From Desmodus rotundus (Eukaryota; Chordata; Mammalia; Chiroptera; Phyllostomidae): a stretch of 64,000 nt of DNA. The stretch is from assembly GCF_022682495.2 (NCBI RefSeq), contig NC_071390.1:168355220-168419219 (forward strand). The letters are read 5' to 3'. The position numbers and the translations under genes were made by a program. The notes beneath the pieces are model-generated. The model had not been told where the DNA came from, searched no databases, and saw nothing but the letters and a program-made list of their open reading frames with translations. Positions 45,690 to 57,043 of the stretch are shown here, piece by piece. Every line of letters starts with the position of its first letter. Within the stretch, counting starts at the first letter, position 1.

Positions 45690-46650
45690 TGTAAAATTAT
45701 AGACTGCAAAGCCAGCAATCAGCAAGCTTGGTTGTGAAGGGTCCTTCTGTTCTTCTGCATGGAATGATGTTTGCATCTGTTGTAAGTGAAAATTAGACTC
45801 TTCCATGGGATGAGAAGGAAAGCATTCCAAGGACTCACTCAAGGGAGATTGTGGTGTGGCATGGTTTATTGGTGTGGAAATAGAAGCTTCCCCCTGGGTT
45901 TCCAATGTCCAATTACCCTCTGTCCCACCCTGGAAAAATTCCCACTGTGTCCTCAGCACGACCAAGAAAAATGCCATTGTCCAGAGTTTCTACCCCACAT
46001 TAAAGTCCAGTCCAGTCTAGCACCTGGCTAGCTTAGTGTGTGTTTCCACCTGCAGCCCATTGCTCACTTTGGAGCCCACACACTCTGCCACAGGCACCAA
46101 CAACTGCTAGATCTACATGGTCATCTGCTCCTGGATGAGAGAGAGTGCACCAGTGCATGGGGGCGTGCATCAACAAGTGGGTGAGAGAGAGTGAGAATCT
46201 TTGTTTCCCTGGGATTGTATCAGCTTGAGTTTAGGATGAACCAGGTGTCTTTTCAAAAGCACTGATCAACCTCCCAAACTTTTGCAAGCTTGGAATGGGT
46301 TTACCTCCTAACCAATCCTTTCCTTTCCCAGGCTAGACTGACAGACCTCTTTGGTCTAACACCTCCCCCTGTGCCATTTTGATTTCTATTGCATGCATGC
46401 CTGCCTTCCCCTGCTCCCACTTGGCAATCTGTTACTGGAGGGGGTCAGGGAGGAGTGTTAATCCCCTTGCTGGAGCACAGTGCTGTAATCCATGGGGTGT
46501 AAAGCTGTAGCTTCCTGTCTAGCAAGTAAGTTTATGTTCCCAATTTTATTGAGCACATTGTCTAGTTCCCTTTGTTCCCTTCTTCTAGTTAAATACTGAT
46601 GGTAACACATCTATTGCTAGGGTGATTCTCTGCCATCCTCAGTTTGAAAT
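45690..46650 (-). mobile_element. Possible LTR or MaLR relic, unclassified
   Basis: The block is GC-richer than its flanks, has no coding evidence, and on the minus strand contains an AATAAACCA signal (about 45862-45870) followed by about 160 bp before a possible TG...CA end near 45706. This fits a polyadenylation region of an LTR. No target duplication could be found and the left and right ends are uncertain. The 115- and 81-codon frames at 45.6-46.0 kb are mirror images. An older LTR of unknown family is the best guess. Confidence 0.3.
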
Positions 46651-47010
46651 ATGCTTCAGGGAGGAATTGAACTGTAGTAATCCAGAGAAAGAAAATAAAA
46701 CACTTTCCCAGTAAAATATCCTCCCTACTTTTTCAAAGTAAGATGCTTTGATGGTATTTTTGGAGGAGCCTTTGGTGTTCTTCCATGTACACAGCCATAT
46801 AGATTTGGGAAATCAGGAACATTTGCATAAATAAAAGAGTCCCTCAGACCAGTTGTGAGTTTCCAAACATTTAGAACATACATATTTGGATACATATTTG
46901 ATGGATCGATGTTATCCTGATGGAGGCCAGTATCAGGAAAGAGCAGAAGCAAACAAGGAAGACTCCCTGTAGCAGATATTATTGTCCATGCTTCAACCAT
47001 ATCCACTTGG
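46651..47010. other. No recognisable feature
   Basis: Nothing supported. The 93-codon minus-strand frame at 46725-47006 has no recognisable domain. Confidence 0.4.
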
Positions 47011-47013
47011 CTC

Positions 47014-47398
47014 CTGTTATAGACTTAATATTTGAGTCCCTCCCCCCAATTCATTTGTTAAAGCCATATGGTCAGTGTAATGGTGTTTGGAGATAGAGCC
47101 TTGGGAGGTAATGGGATTAGGTCACGAGTATGGGACTTTGGGAATGGAATTAGTGCCTTTATAAGAAGAAGATGAAAAGCTCTCTTTCTTTCCCCATGTG
47201 CCCATGTACTGAGTAAAAGGCCATGTGAAGACATAGTGAGAAGTCAGTCATCTGCAATCTAGGAGTGAGACATCACCAGTAACCAAACTGAATAGTACCT
47301 TGATCTGGCACTTCTCAACATCCAGAATCATGATAAAATGAATTTCTGTGGTTTAAATCACCCAGTCTCTTCATTATGGAAGCCTGAGTAGATGAAGA
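47014..47398 (+). mobile_element. MLT1-type solo LTR, near complete
   Basis: Starts 'tgttatagacttaatattt', then 'ccccccaattcatttgtt', 'tggtgtttggagatagagcc', 'ttgggaggtaatgggattag', 'ctttataagaagaagatg' and 'ccatgtgaagacatagtg'. Ends 'atgaatttctgtggtttaa', 'atcacccagtctcttcattatgg', 'agcctgagtagatgaag'. This is a full MLT1 LTR in order, about 385 bp. No MaLR internal sequence adjoins. Confidence 0.85.
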
Positions 47399-47930
47399 CA
47401 TCTCCTTTTACCATTTTTTTTGCATTCCTCTCCCCAGCTTCAGTGTATTTTGGCTATCAGGCAACCGTCTTCTTGAAGGACAACAATTGGAAGCTCTCCT
47501 GGCTTCCTTCAGATCAAGACAACTCTGAGATGAAACTGAAACTGCAGTTTCCCTCCAGCATCAGGATTAGGCTAGCACTCTATTTTGGCTTCTGCTTCCC
47601 TATTCTTCTTCCACTTCTTGACAGTTTATTTTAGGAGCACTTCCTTAAAAAATAATTTGCACATGAATCTTATCTTAGGGTCTGCTTCTAGAGAACCAAG
47701 CCTAAATGTTTTCTATGAAAAAGGGGATATCTGCACCTTCCGCCTAGTTAACAGTGGCTATAGAGCTTGGACTCAGGAGATAGCATGAAGTCAATGAGGA
47801 AAGCCTTATCCTATCCCTACCTTTGTGCTTAGTATAAATGTGGACAAGCTGGCAGAGAGACAGAGGTTTCTTTTACTTATAAAATAACCAGTCTGAGTTA
47901 ATTCATATAACTGATGCTTCCCAGGGTGCC
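47399..47930. other. No recognisable feature
   Basis: Open frames of 80 and 67 codons have no domain. Nothing else is supported. Confidence 0.4.
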
Positions 47931-47934
47931 CACC

Positions 47935-48140
47935 CAGTCTATAATCTACATCCATGTCTTTTAAGTGCTCCTGCACATTGAAGGTTACGTAGGCCAACTG
48001 CCATCCTCCCAGAACTTCAGCCACTCTGGCCTGCTTCCAGCTTTTACATGTGCTATATTTTCTAGTTGCTGGGCTTTGCACTTCCTACTTCCATGTCCAC
48101 TCTGCATGAAATTCTCTTATTGCTGACCATCTTTAGTAAT
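47935..48140 (+). repeat. L2 LINE fragment
   Basis: 'cttcagccactctggcctgc', 'ttgctgggctttgcacttc', 'catgtccactctgcatgaa' and 'attctcttattgctgacc' fit the L2 segment 'cagccacactggcctcctt...gggcctttgcacttgctg...cctggaacgctctt'. Confidence 0.6.
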
Positions 48141-48415
48141 CTACCTATCTCAGAATTTTTACTATGTTTCAGAAAACATGGCCACATGTATAAAACTATC
48201 TGGACTACTAAATGTGATAGTTTTAAGACTAATTTTTTTAGCCTCTCTAGAAAACCATTGCTTAAGCTGTCTTGTTTAGTGTAATTTTAGTACCAACCCT
48301 ATACCTCACTTGGCATGACTTCTGGGTCTACTTCTTAATTCTTTCCTCTACTTATGGTTCCAAACTTCATGTCCTTTGGTTATTAAAAGTGGTCCTTGGT
48401 CAGCCAATATTTTTT
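48141..48415. other. No recognisable feature
   Basis: Nothing supported. Confidence 0.4.
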
Positions 48416-48417
48416 TT

Positions 48418-48535
48418 GTCTCCCAACGAGCACCATTAGCATCATCTAATTGCTCATTAGAAATGTAAATTCTCAGGGCTTATCCCAGGCTCAGAAACTC
48501 TGAGGGTGAGGCCATCAATCTGTTTTAGCACTTTG
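48418..48535 (+). mobile_element. MER5-like hAT-Charlie fragment
   Basis: 'gcaccattagcatcatct', 'aattgctcattagaaatg', 'caaattctcagggcttatcc' and 'cagaaactctgagggtg', ending 'gccatcaatctgttttagc', follow the MER5 order (cctggagggcttgttaaaa ... gggccccacccccagagtttctgattcagtagg ... aatctgtgttt). Confidence 0.6.
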
Positions 48536-48732
48536 TCATTTTGTTTTATAACAAAACTGAAGTACATTCAATTTTAAGTACTTGGTCTAAGTGTTAATAA
48601 GACTTTGAATCTTAAATGGCAAATTCTAAAAGTTTAAAATAAAAAACCTAGCCAAACAAACAAACAACTAAGCAATCTTTCCTCCGATCTTGATTCTTAG
48701 AAATGGTAAGTGCATTAACTATCAGATAGCTT

Positions 48733-49170
48733 GCATTAATCTGGTCAGGCTGCCATTAACAAAGTTCCACAAACTGGGTGGCTTAAAAACAGAAGATATT
48801 ATTGTCTCACAGTTCTGGAGGCTAGAGTCTGAAATCAAGGTGTCAGGAAGGATCTTTTCTTCTGAAGGTCATGAGGGAGAAACTCTTCCATGTCTGTCTC
48901 CCAGCTTCCAGTGATTTGCTGGTAATATTAGCTGTTCCTTAGTTTGGGCCAGTGTAACTCTGTTCTTCACATGGTGTTCTCCCTAGATCTGTGTGTCCAA
49001 ATTTCCCTTTATTATAAAGGATGTAAGTCATGCTGAACCAAGTCATATTGAGTCGCACCCCTATTATCTCATTTTAATTTCATTAGCTCTATAAAGAACC
49101 TATCTCCAAATGATTTCTCTTTCTGAGGTTAGGGCTCAACCTCTCCTTTTTTGGTGAGACACAATTAAGT
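48733..49170 (-). mobile_element. MLT1-type LTR (ERVL-MaLR), first of a close pair
   Basis: Read on the + strand: 'ctggtcaggctgccattaac', 'ccacaaactgggtggctt', 'attgtctcacagttctgg', 'aggctagagtctgaaatc', 'cacatggtgttctcccta', 'tgtccaaatttccctttatt' and the end 'gagacacaattaagtctg'. This is antisense MLT1 order. It differs in body from the second copy at 49.36 kb, so the two are probably separate insertions of different MLT1 subfamilies. Confidence 0.8.
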
Positions 49171-49363
49171 CTGTTCCCCACTCCTACCCTTCCAGGGGAT
49201 ATTTATCTTCCTTAGAGGCAATGGTGACTACAGCTGAATGGTTGGAAGGCAGTGAGACAATGAGGGAAAAAAAAGAAAGAATATATCATTATTACTTTGC
49301 AAAAATAGTTTAAATAGAGGGAGAAAGACCAAAAACTCAGTTCATCACAAACTCCAAGACTCA

Positions 49364-49735
49364 TTGTATTAGTCTGATTAGGCTTCCATAACAAAATACG
49401 ATAGAGTAGGTGGCTTAAACCATAGCAACTTGTTTCCCCACAGTTCTGGAGGTTGGAAGTTCAAGATCAGGGTACCAGAGTGGTCAGGTTCTAGTGAGAG
49501 CTCTCCATTTGAGTTAGAGATGACTCCTTCTTACTATGCACTGATACCTTTTATTTGTGGGAACACAGAGAGTGAGACCAAGTTCTCTGATACCTCCTCT
49601 TATAAGAGCACTGGGTCCCACCATGAGGACCCGACCCTCATGGCCACACCTAACCCTATTACCTCCAAAGGCCTAATTTTCAAATATCACATCTGGAATT
49701 AGGACTTCAACATATGAATTTGGGGAATATATAAA
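49364..49735 (-). mobile_element. MLT1-type LTR (ERVL-MaLR), second of a close pair
   Basis: Read on the + strand: 'ttgtattagtctgattagg', 'cttccataacaaaatacg', 'gtaggtggcttaaacc', 'ccacagttctggaggttg', 'ctctctgatacctcctctt'-like, 'ccaccatgaggacccgac' and 'ggacttcaacatatgaattt'. This is a textbook antisense MLT1. The 90-codon frame at 49430-49702 is LTR sequence, not a gene. Confidence 0.85.
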
Positions 49736-49984
49736 CATTAAGGCCCTAATACTTAACCAAAGAGATTTTGATCTATTTCCTCAAAGGCAAAACCAGTCCA
49801 TCCAAATTTTTAGAACTTCGTAGTGTATTGTGATGCACAGCTAGCTGTTTAAACTTTTGTCCCGGCCCCTTATTTCTATGGAAAATTCCGGTAATTTTGT
49901 GTTGCTAGTTAACACAGGAGAGGAAATGAAACTGCTCAAAGCTATAGCATCTTATGCCATTATTCCGATTGTGTGTGTCTTGTC

Positions 49985-50110
49985 AGCACACCTGTTCTGT
50001 AAGCACCTGAAGGGAAGCCATCTCATTTCTGATAGCCCTTCTCCAAATCCCCACAGAGGTGGTTACTTATTAAGTTCTTAACAAATATAAGCTGACTGAT
50101 CAAATAAAAT
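49985..50110 (+). repeat. Short L2-like 3' end
   Basis: 'gtaagcacctgaagggaag', 'ccatctcatttctgatag' and 'cttattaagttcttaac' recall the L2 terminal segment (ctccttgagggcagggac...gcaccta...tcaataaat). Weak. Confidence 0.35.
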
Positions 50111-51415
50111 ATTGGATTCTTTACTTCAACCCCTTTGCTTCAACAACTACACAAATAAAAAATCAATGCATGTGCATTATTAATTCTTTTCTGTGATAGA
50201 GAAATGCAAGGAATACACATTGGAAATTTTACTTTGTCTAGCCAGGTAATAGAGACCTTGGAAGACAAACTCAGCTTCTATTTAGTAATTAGTTTCTCTA
50301 GTCTCTATCCCTGCTTTACACTGGCTGATTGGTAATACAACTCTGTTGTAACAGGCCAGATCTTATCCATAGGTTGTTATGAGGTATGGTAGGATTGCAA
50401 AAGGAACATTTTTTGCCTACAGAGCAAAATTATGGATGAAAAGTTAGGGGAAGCATTCTCAAGGCACTGTCCCTCTCCTCTATTTTCATTCCCCCCCCTT
50501 TTTTCAAGATCTTAGGAAATATATTATAAAAATAATGAACTTGAAGTCAGTCTCCCTTCCCCAATTCCCTGCCACCAAGTCAGAGCAAAAGCTCCCCCGT
50601 GCTACTAAGTCCTGAAAAATAACAGTTTTCTATCTGTCCACCTATTATAGGATTTTTCTATTAAGCCCAGATACCCTTATTTGTTTGGAGAGATAAATTC
50701 CAGCCCCCAACATTTCTTTAATAATCCTTTTATACTTTCTTCTTATCTCTCATCTTGCTGCTATTGTTCGATAGGGCCCCTTAAACAGGTCTTTCCACAA
50801 GGTTACTCAAATTAAACATTAGCCAGCTCAATAAGCAGCTACAGAAAACTACTGACGGTATCTAGCAAGATAAACATCCACACACCAAACTTTGAGATTT
50901 CTTTATTTCTACCTTGATTGTCTCAAGGAAATGTTTTTAAAGACCACCAGACTTGCTTTCTCTTGTGTTTTCAGACATTAGGCTCTCTGATGCAAAATGG
51001 ACATGGAGTATGGAGGAATGGCTACATTTCACTTCATTTTGATGACAGAAAAGTTAATGTTTACATGATCTGTGCTTGGGTTCAAGAGAATGAAACTCTA
51101 CACTTAGAGATTTATTCCTTGGAATTAATAGCAACTGTTAAAGAATCAATATATTATTTATGAATGTTTCTGTAGGTAAGGCAAAGAAATCAATGAATAA
51201 ACAAACAAAAAAACAACAAAGAACAACTTTTTGATAACACCTAAGTGGGAATTAGTTTATCGGGGGTGCTGATCTTGTAGGAATCTCAGGTAAGCTAAGA
51301 ACACTGGATGTCTTAAATAGTGGGGGGTTGGGTTCTACACAAGGAAGATAAGAACAGGAAGGTTATGTGTGGGAGGTATCACAGGCAACCTTGGGCTACT
51401 TCATATTCAGTCAAG
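50111..51415. other. About 1.3 kb without recognised elements
   Basis: AT-rich, with a C/T run at about 50490-50505. The 81-codon frame at 50918-51163 has no recognisable domain. Confidence 0.4.
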
Positions 51416-51417
51416 AG

Positions 51418-51742
51418 CAAACCACTAACAAGCAAAATAAACACGGACTCATACAGGCTGCCAGTGATGGAGGTTGGGGGTATAGGGGGCAGGGGTGAGG
51501 TGGAGGGATTGAGTTAAAAAAGAAAAAAAAGAAAAAACATTTTTGGACAGGGACAACAGTGTGGTGATGGCCAGGGTTGGGGTGGGGGAGGTGAAGGAGG
51601 GTACGGGGGGATAAATGGTGATGACGTGACTTGGGGTGGTGACCACACAATATGGTGTACAGACAATGTGTTGTGGAATTTTACACCTGAGCCCTGTATA
51701 ATTTCAATAAATGTCACTCCAACAAATTCAATAAAAACTAGG
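51418..51742 (+). mobile_element. LINE-1 3' end
   Basis: Contains 'aacaagcaaaataaacac', a G-rich 3' UTR (51450-51620, interrupted by an A-rich patch at 51515-51540), and 'ggtggtgaccacacaatatg'. It ends in 'atttcaataaatgtcactc', 'caacaaattcaataaaaac'. This is the sense copy of the family seen inverted near 3.02-3.12 kb. Minus-strand frames rich in P/S/H (51.4-51.83 kb) are antisense to the G-rich UTR and not genes. Confidence 0.8.
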
Positions 51743-51829
51743 GTGCGGGGAGAGCAAGCCCTGTATAGCAAGCACTGCTCTGGGGTCAAAATCGTCTCTG
51801 CTCTTGTGGGACAGTGAACTGAACACAAA

Positions 51830-51998
51830 CGTTTGGTTCAAACCTGCGCTCTCCATTGTAACTGTGAAGCTGAGGTGATACTGAATCTCATTAGGCTCAG
51901 GTTCATCATCTGAAAAAGGTTCACAATAATGTATATCTAACAGTGTATTCGGGAAGATAAAATGAAATAATATTTAGAGTATCTGGCTTGTACACAGA
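51830..51998 (+). repeat. MIR SINE
   Basis: 'ttggttcaaacctgcgctc', 'aactgtgaagctgaggtg', 'cattaggctcaggttcatc', 'atctgaaaaaggttcac' and 'taaaatgaaataatattta' follow the sense MIR order. Confidence 0.65.
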
Positions 51999-51999
51999 C

Positions 52000-53470
52000 C
52001 AAATAATAGCCCACACAGAGCACAGCAGTCTCACCTTGGCTTCACATACGACTTAGTTTTTTGCCTTTTTTCCTGCCTCTGCAACACCTGAAGAAAAGGA
52101 TGTGTCATTTCAGCAGAGCATAATACAAAATGAATAAGACTCATTTGATAACTGGTAGCTCAATGGTTGGCTCTGCTTCTTTTCTCTTCCTATGTCCCTC
52201 CCACAACCTTCAGAGAATATAAAAAGTGCTTGTCTTGCAAGGGCTTTGAATATATAGGACTGGCAATTTTCAACAAAAGTACTTCAACAGAGGAAAACTA
52301 CTAGGAATTTGACACCTTGTTTTCCTATAATATACATATAGAAAACACCCTTAGACCCTTACAGAACTCATCAGAAGAAAAACAGGTTTCCTTAGAATTC
52401 ACTATATCACACAGACTAATAATACATTATTGTTGTTATTATTCTAGTAAATAATATGCTAGTGTATTTTATACCCTAGTATGTAATATAGAATTTATTA
52501 TACAATAGTATAATACTATATGTTAATACTCTACTATTTTTAATGTTTTATTATTAATAGCAAATAAACATTAATCTATACTTACTATATCTTTCTCTGG
52601 CATACATGGTGAGGTGCTTGCTCTCTACAATAGGTGGAAGAAAATGTGGGAGAAAATGCAAAATCCATAGTAACAACCTGTTCATGGGTACTCAGTCTTC
52701 AAGTAATATGGAATTCGGGAAGAAATAAAGAAGCGTTTTGCATCGGTCTGTGTGTGCAAATAAGGGCACGCAGAAGAAAGAGGATAGAAGAAAGAAGAGT
52801 GCAAACTCTGAAGGCTTCCAGTTGCTCAGGATCAATGTATGTGCCTCCTGAAACCCTCCAGGGTAGCTGCCTAGGTGAAAGCAGAGAATATTTTCTTTTT
52901 ATCTTTCAATCACTGCCTTTGTACGTATAAAATAAGAATATCGATTCCAGGAAGGTGATAATGGTTTCTCAGTCAAAATGTTATTTGCTGTTGGAATTCA
53001 TTTCCCTGTTGCTTGATTTTTATGTCACTCTCCCCAGGTCTTCAATCTTCTTTAGACACAGTCAATGTACTGGCAGGTCCCAGGTAGATGGTGGGGACAT
53101 TCTTGGATGAGACGCAGCCTGGCCAGGGGGATATCTTTCTAGGACTCACGCCTCAGTACCCAGCCCCCTCCTGCTTTCTACTCTTGATATAAAGGAACAA
53201 TCTTCATTTTTTTCTACTTTCTGACAAGATTGTGAATTAGTACACTATCTATGTTTCCTTTCCCTGAGGCACACCCTGGCAATACCACATAGGAGAAAAA
53301 GAATTTAAACACACAAAAGCAACTTTAAAAATGTGAACAATCTCAAGGAGGAGGAAAGTAGTTTTAACTGATGAAAGGAGCAAAAGGCAGGCCACAGAGG
53401 GGGAAATCTGTGTCATCCATATACAAGAAATAAACAAAAGATAAACTAAGGTTAAAACTTTAGTTAGTTA
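52000..53470. other. About 1.5 kb without recognised elements
   Basis: A very AT-rich stretch (52430-52600) contains repeated TATTA/ATAATA motifs, low complexity. Frames of 98 and 62 codons have no domain. Confidence 0.4.
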
Positions 53471-53472
53471 GT

Positions 53473-53692
53473 TATTAAAGATTTTACTTATTTTTAGAGA
53501 GAGGGGAAGGGAGGCAGGAAGAGAGGGGGAGAAACATCGATGTGTGAGAGAAACATCGAACGGTTGCCTCTCACACACTTCCAGCTAGGAACTTAGTTGG
53601 TAACGCAGGAGTGTGCCCTGACTGGGAATTGAACTGGTGACCTTTGTGTTTGAAGGCCAGCACTCAGTCCATTGAGCCACACCAGCCAGGGC
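53473..53692 (-). mobile_element. Ves SINE
   Basis: Read on the + strand: an A/T tail 'ttaaagattttacttattt', a purine-rich block, 'aaacatcgatgtgtgagag', 'gttgcctctcacacac', 'tgtgccctgactgggaatt' with the B box reverse complement 'gggaattgaactgg' at about 53624-53637, and the head 'gagccacaccagccagggc'. It is the same family as the copy at 37.75 kb. Confidence 0.9.
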
Positions 53693-54882
53693 AAAATAAA
53701 CAAATAAATAAATAATAGAAAGAATACATAAAAATGTATCCATACAAAATAAATTGCTGATCTAGAATATAGAGTTTTGGGATGTTTCCACAAGACAACA
53801 AAAAAAGAATAGAGAGATGAACAAAAAGTATTGGAGGATATGGAGAAAACAATTAGCAGCTTTAACTTATTTATACGATTTCTTAAAAGCAAGAAATCCA
53901 TGGATGAGTAAACATACAACGAGACTGAGAATTTCCTAGTGGTAATGGATAATAGAAGACCTCAATTTGAAAAAAGTTACAGAGTGCCAAATAGTTCAGA
54001 GAAATCCACATGTAGACTACTTATGGTATATGTTAATAATCAAAAGCTGCAAATATGCTAAAATTTACTAGATTAAAAAACACAAATTATGAATATTAAG
54101 CTTCTCATCAGCAATACAAGGACAAATGATGGGGTAATATTAACACTTCCAAAATGTTGAGGAAAGAAAAATAACACCAAACTTAAAATTTGTAATAAGC
54201 TCTAATTTAAATATACATAACAAATAAAGCTACTTTGACTTCTCATAAAGTTTTCCCTACATAATCTTTTCCTATTTGAGAATATTGTTGAAGAAAGTAT
54301 TCAGACAAGAAGAGAAAACCTAGGGGATATAATATATGTTTGTATATATAAATATACAATGTTTACATATAACATATAAATATATATGTAATATTGGGGA
54401 TGAGTAAATCATCATCAATAAAATTCATTAATAAAAAATAAATCAAGTTTAATGTCTAAAGAAGTAAGACTCTATGGGGGTAGATGTAGTTATTTATAAG
54501 GCATAATTAACTACAGACTAAAAATAAAATGTAAATGATGAAGAAATCATAAAGGAAATTAAATCATAACATTCTTAGCACTTGATGACAATTTAAATGC
54601 ATTTCCAAGAGGGAAATTAATGAGGATCCAATATAAAAAGTTGAAGTAAACGAACAAAAGAAGAAAGCTCATAAAGCGAGGGGAGAGCGGGTCAGGAACC
54701 GAGCTGGAGCTGGAGAACAGCCTGGGCATGTCGCTACAATGAAGACGGGGTGTCCAGTCTGCTTTATAAACTGCTGAAATTAAAGTCAGAGCGCCTATAC
54801 CAATGCCCACTATGTTACGGTACTTCATAAATACTTAACAAAGACATGAACCTCAACAATATGGAGAGAATATTACCAAAAT

Positions 54883-54905
54883 TGTGTGTGTGTGTGTGTG
54901 TGTGT
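54883..54905 (+). repeat. (TG)n microsatellite
   Basis: About eleven uninterrupted TG units. Confidence 0.9.
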
Positions 54906-55013
54906 TTTATTAAAAGGTCTATAGAGTAAAGAAATCTTTGGCAAAAGTAATTTAGATAAAAAAGATAAAAGAGAATATACAAATCAACAAAATATAAAAT
55001 GAAAAAGATGTTA

Positions 55014-55046
55014 TATGTATATATATATATACATACATACACACAA
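55014..55046 (+). repeat. (TA)n/(CATA)n/(CA)n microsatellite
   Basis: Alternating TA followed by catacatacacaca, a compound short tandem repeat. Confidence 0.85.
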
Positions 55047-56090
55047 AAGCCTTAAAAACAATAACAATTTATGATAACAGCTATATACTGACATATTTGA
55101 AAATCTAGAAAAACGAGAGAAATTTGCGTAAAATATGAGAGCCAGAATTTGAGCAAGAAGAATAAAATCCTGACTAGACCAAAAATAGAGAAAATGAAAT
55201 AGTAATTTCAGGCTCTCCTCCAAAGATGCCTGAGGTCCAAATAACTCCATAGTTGAGTTCTCCCATATTTTCAAGGGATAGATTGTTCCTATCTTACAGT
55301 TTTCAGAAAACTAAAGAAAGGAAGACACCAAAGTTTTTATGAGACTGGTATATTGATTTCTAAATTGGATCAGTAGAATACAAAATAGGGCATTTATAGA
55401 TCCCTTTTATCTTTCACCACATAAAAGACTAATCATACAGCTATTTTAATGGGCACAAAAAATCTCACTTACTAAATTTCAATGTCTATTTTTGACATAG
55501 ACTCAGAAAATCACTTGTAGAACAAACAGTCTTTAGCTTAATAAAGCTCATATAGGTAAAACTTACAACTTTTTATTTAATAGAAAAACTTGAACCACAT
55601 TCCTTCAGCTTTTAAAATAAGGTGATAATGACTTTTATATGTCTATTATTTAACATAATACTGGATGTTCTAACTAATACTATGGGAAAAAATAAAAAAT
55701 GTAAAGATTACATTTAAGATTTACGCAAGACAATTCGTATGGGAAATTCAGCATACTCCTAAGATAAAATACTAGATTTACCCGAATAGTCTGTTAAGTT
55801 ACCTGATATAACATTAATTTCTAAAAGTCAATCATAAGGAGAAAGATTGGTAATTAAGACTACTCAAAAATTAAGAATATCTGATTAATGAAGGAAATCA
55901 CTGATAAAGCTGATGACAGAAAATAGACTCGGAAAATGTACTTGAAACATCAAAAGTCAATATAAGATTAATATTGATTATAAAAGGAACTCCTGCAAGC
56001 CAAGGAGGAAAGACAGTGAAAAGTAACACATTTAAATATAGTTAATACATGTAAGGAATTAATAGAAATAAAAATTAAAAATTACTGTTA

Positions 56091-57040
56091 TTAATAGTGG
56101 TATTAAAATCCTTACTATTGTTAAGATTTCTAGCCTGGAGAAGCAGAAGAAGACCTCCACAGAGGCATCATAACTTTAAAAATGAAATAGAATTGTGGAT
56201 TGAAGGGATAGAACTGTCCCCAGAGCTGCACAGACTTTTTTCAGATTCTATGCGTTTGAAGTCTCAGACACCTCTCCATGGAGCTGGAACTGGATAATAG
56301 GGAAATGACAGATGATAATTAACAACCGAGAAGTTGGTCTTCCTGGCATCCGTGAGGCATGTTCTGGGACCTTTCAGTAAAAGTCGGTGAAAGATGTGGG
56401 AAGGGTCTTAAGAAAATGTTTAGAGGTATTGCAATAATCTATGTGGGAAGCACCAAATAAATGTTATTTGAAGCTGTTCTAAACCAACTTTCTCACACAT
56501 CAGGTTTAGCCTGGACAATCTGAGGTCTGCTAGTGCTAAATGCAAGTTACTAGAGGCTAGTTCTGTAATGGGCAATAGAGCATAGCCTGTCCTCCCAGGA
56601 GTGGAAAGCTTTCTCGCCTCTCTAATGAAAATAAAATGCATTATTATTCTTTCAAGTTAGCTGGAATCAAAATAATGAGCCAATACCTCTGTCCTCAATA
56701 GCTATAAATATTAATGTTTGATGGTGATAATAATAATGGTCCATAAGCAAATAAGAAGATGGATTGGAAGCTTGATGTTAGCAAAGTGATAAAGGAAATT
56801 ACTACCTTAAGGATTTAATTAAATTAATTTTTTTGGCCACCTGTGTTAGTAGATAATATACTGTCATTTAACATGGTTAATTTTCAGAACCCTGGTATCC
56901 AAGGATTGACAGGCACCTTAATCCTCCTAGCTCCCACCCTTTAATAATATTTTTAGTTGTTTAAAATGAATATAGTGTATTTTATAACATGAAATATAAT
57001 TCACCCAAATCTTAGCTGTTTATTTTTTATGCATAGTTAC
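56091..57040. other. No confident element
   Basis: The segment near 56125-56300 ('agcctggagaagcagaag', 'gaactgtccccagagctg') has a faint CR1/L3-like look but is too diverged to call. The part near 56815-56880 is rich in TTAATTAAATTAATT motifs. Confidence 0.35.
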
Positions 57041-57043
57041 AAA

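Larger units (their letters stand above)
53700..56090 (+). mobile_element. Decayed L1M body
   Basis: Scattered L1M landmarks in order: 'cttctcatcagcaatac' with 'gatggggtaatattaac' (5' spacer region), 'ttcccctac'-less spacer, 'aaacaaagaaatctttgg'-like and 'gaaaatctagaaaaacgag'. ORF2 traces follow: 'cataatactggatgttc', 'taactaatactatggg', and 'gaactcctgcaagccaag' at the far end. There are many gaps and no open frame. Boundaries are approximate and parts may belong to separate L1 copies. Confidence 0.5.

Noticed and set aside
49430..49702. 90-codon plus-strand frame
   Set aside because: Lies entirely inside an antisense MLT1 LTR.
48733..49735. Two MLT1 LTRs as the ends of one small provirus
   Set aside because: They are about 200 bp apart with different bodies and no internal retroviral sequence between them, so independent insertions are simpler.
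51411..51828. Overlapping H/P-rich minus-strand frames
   Set aside because: Antisense of an L1 G-rich 3' UTR; no domain.
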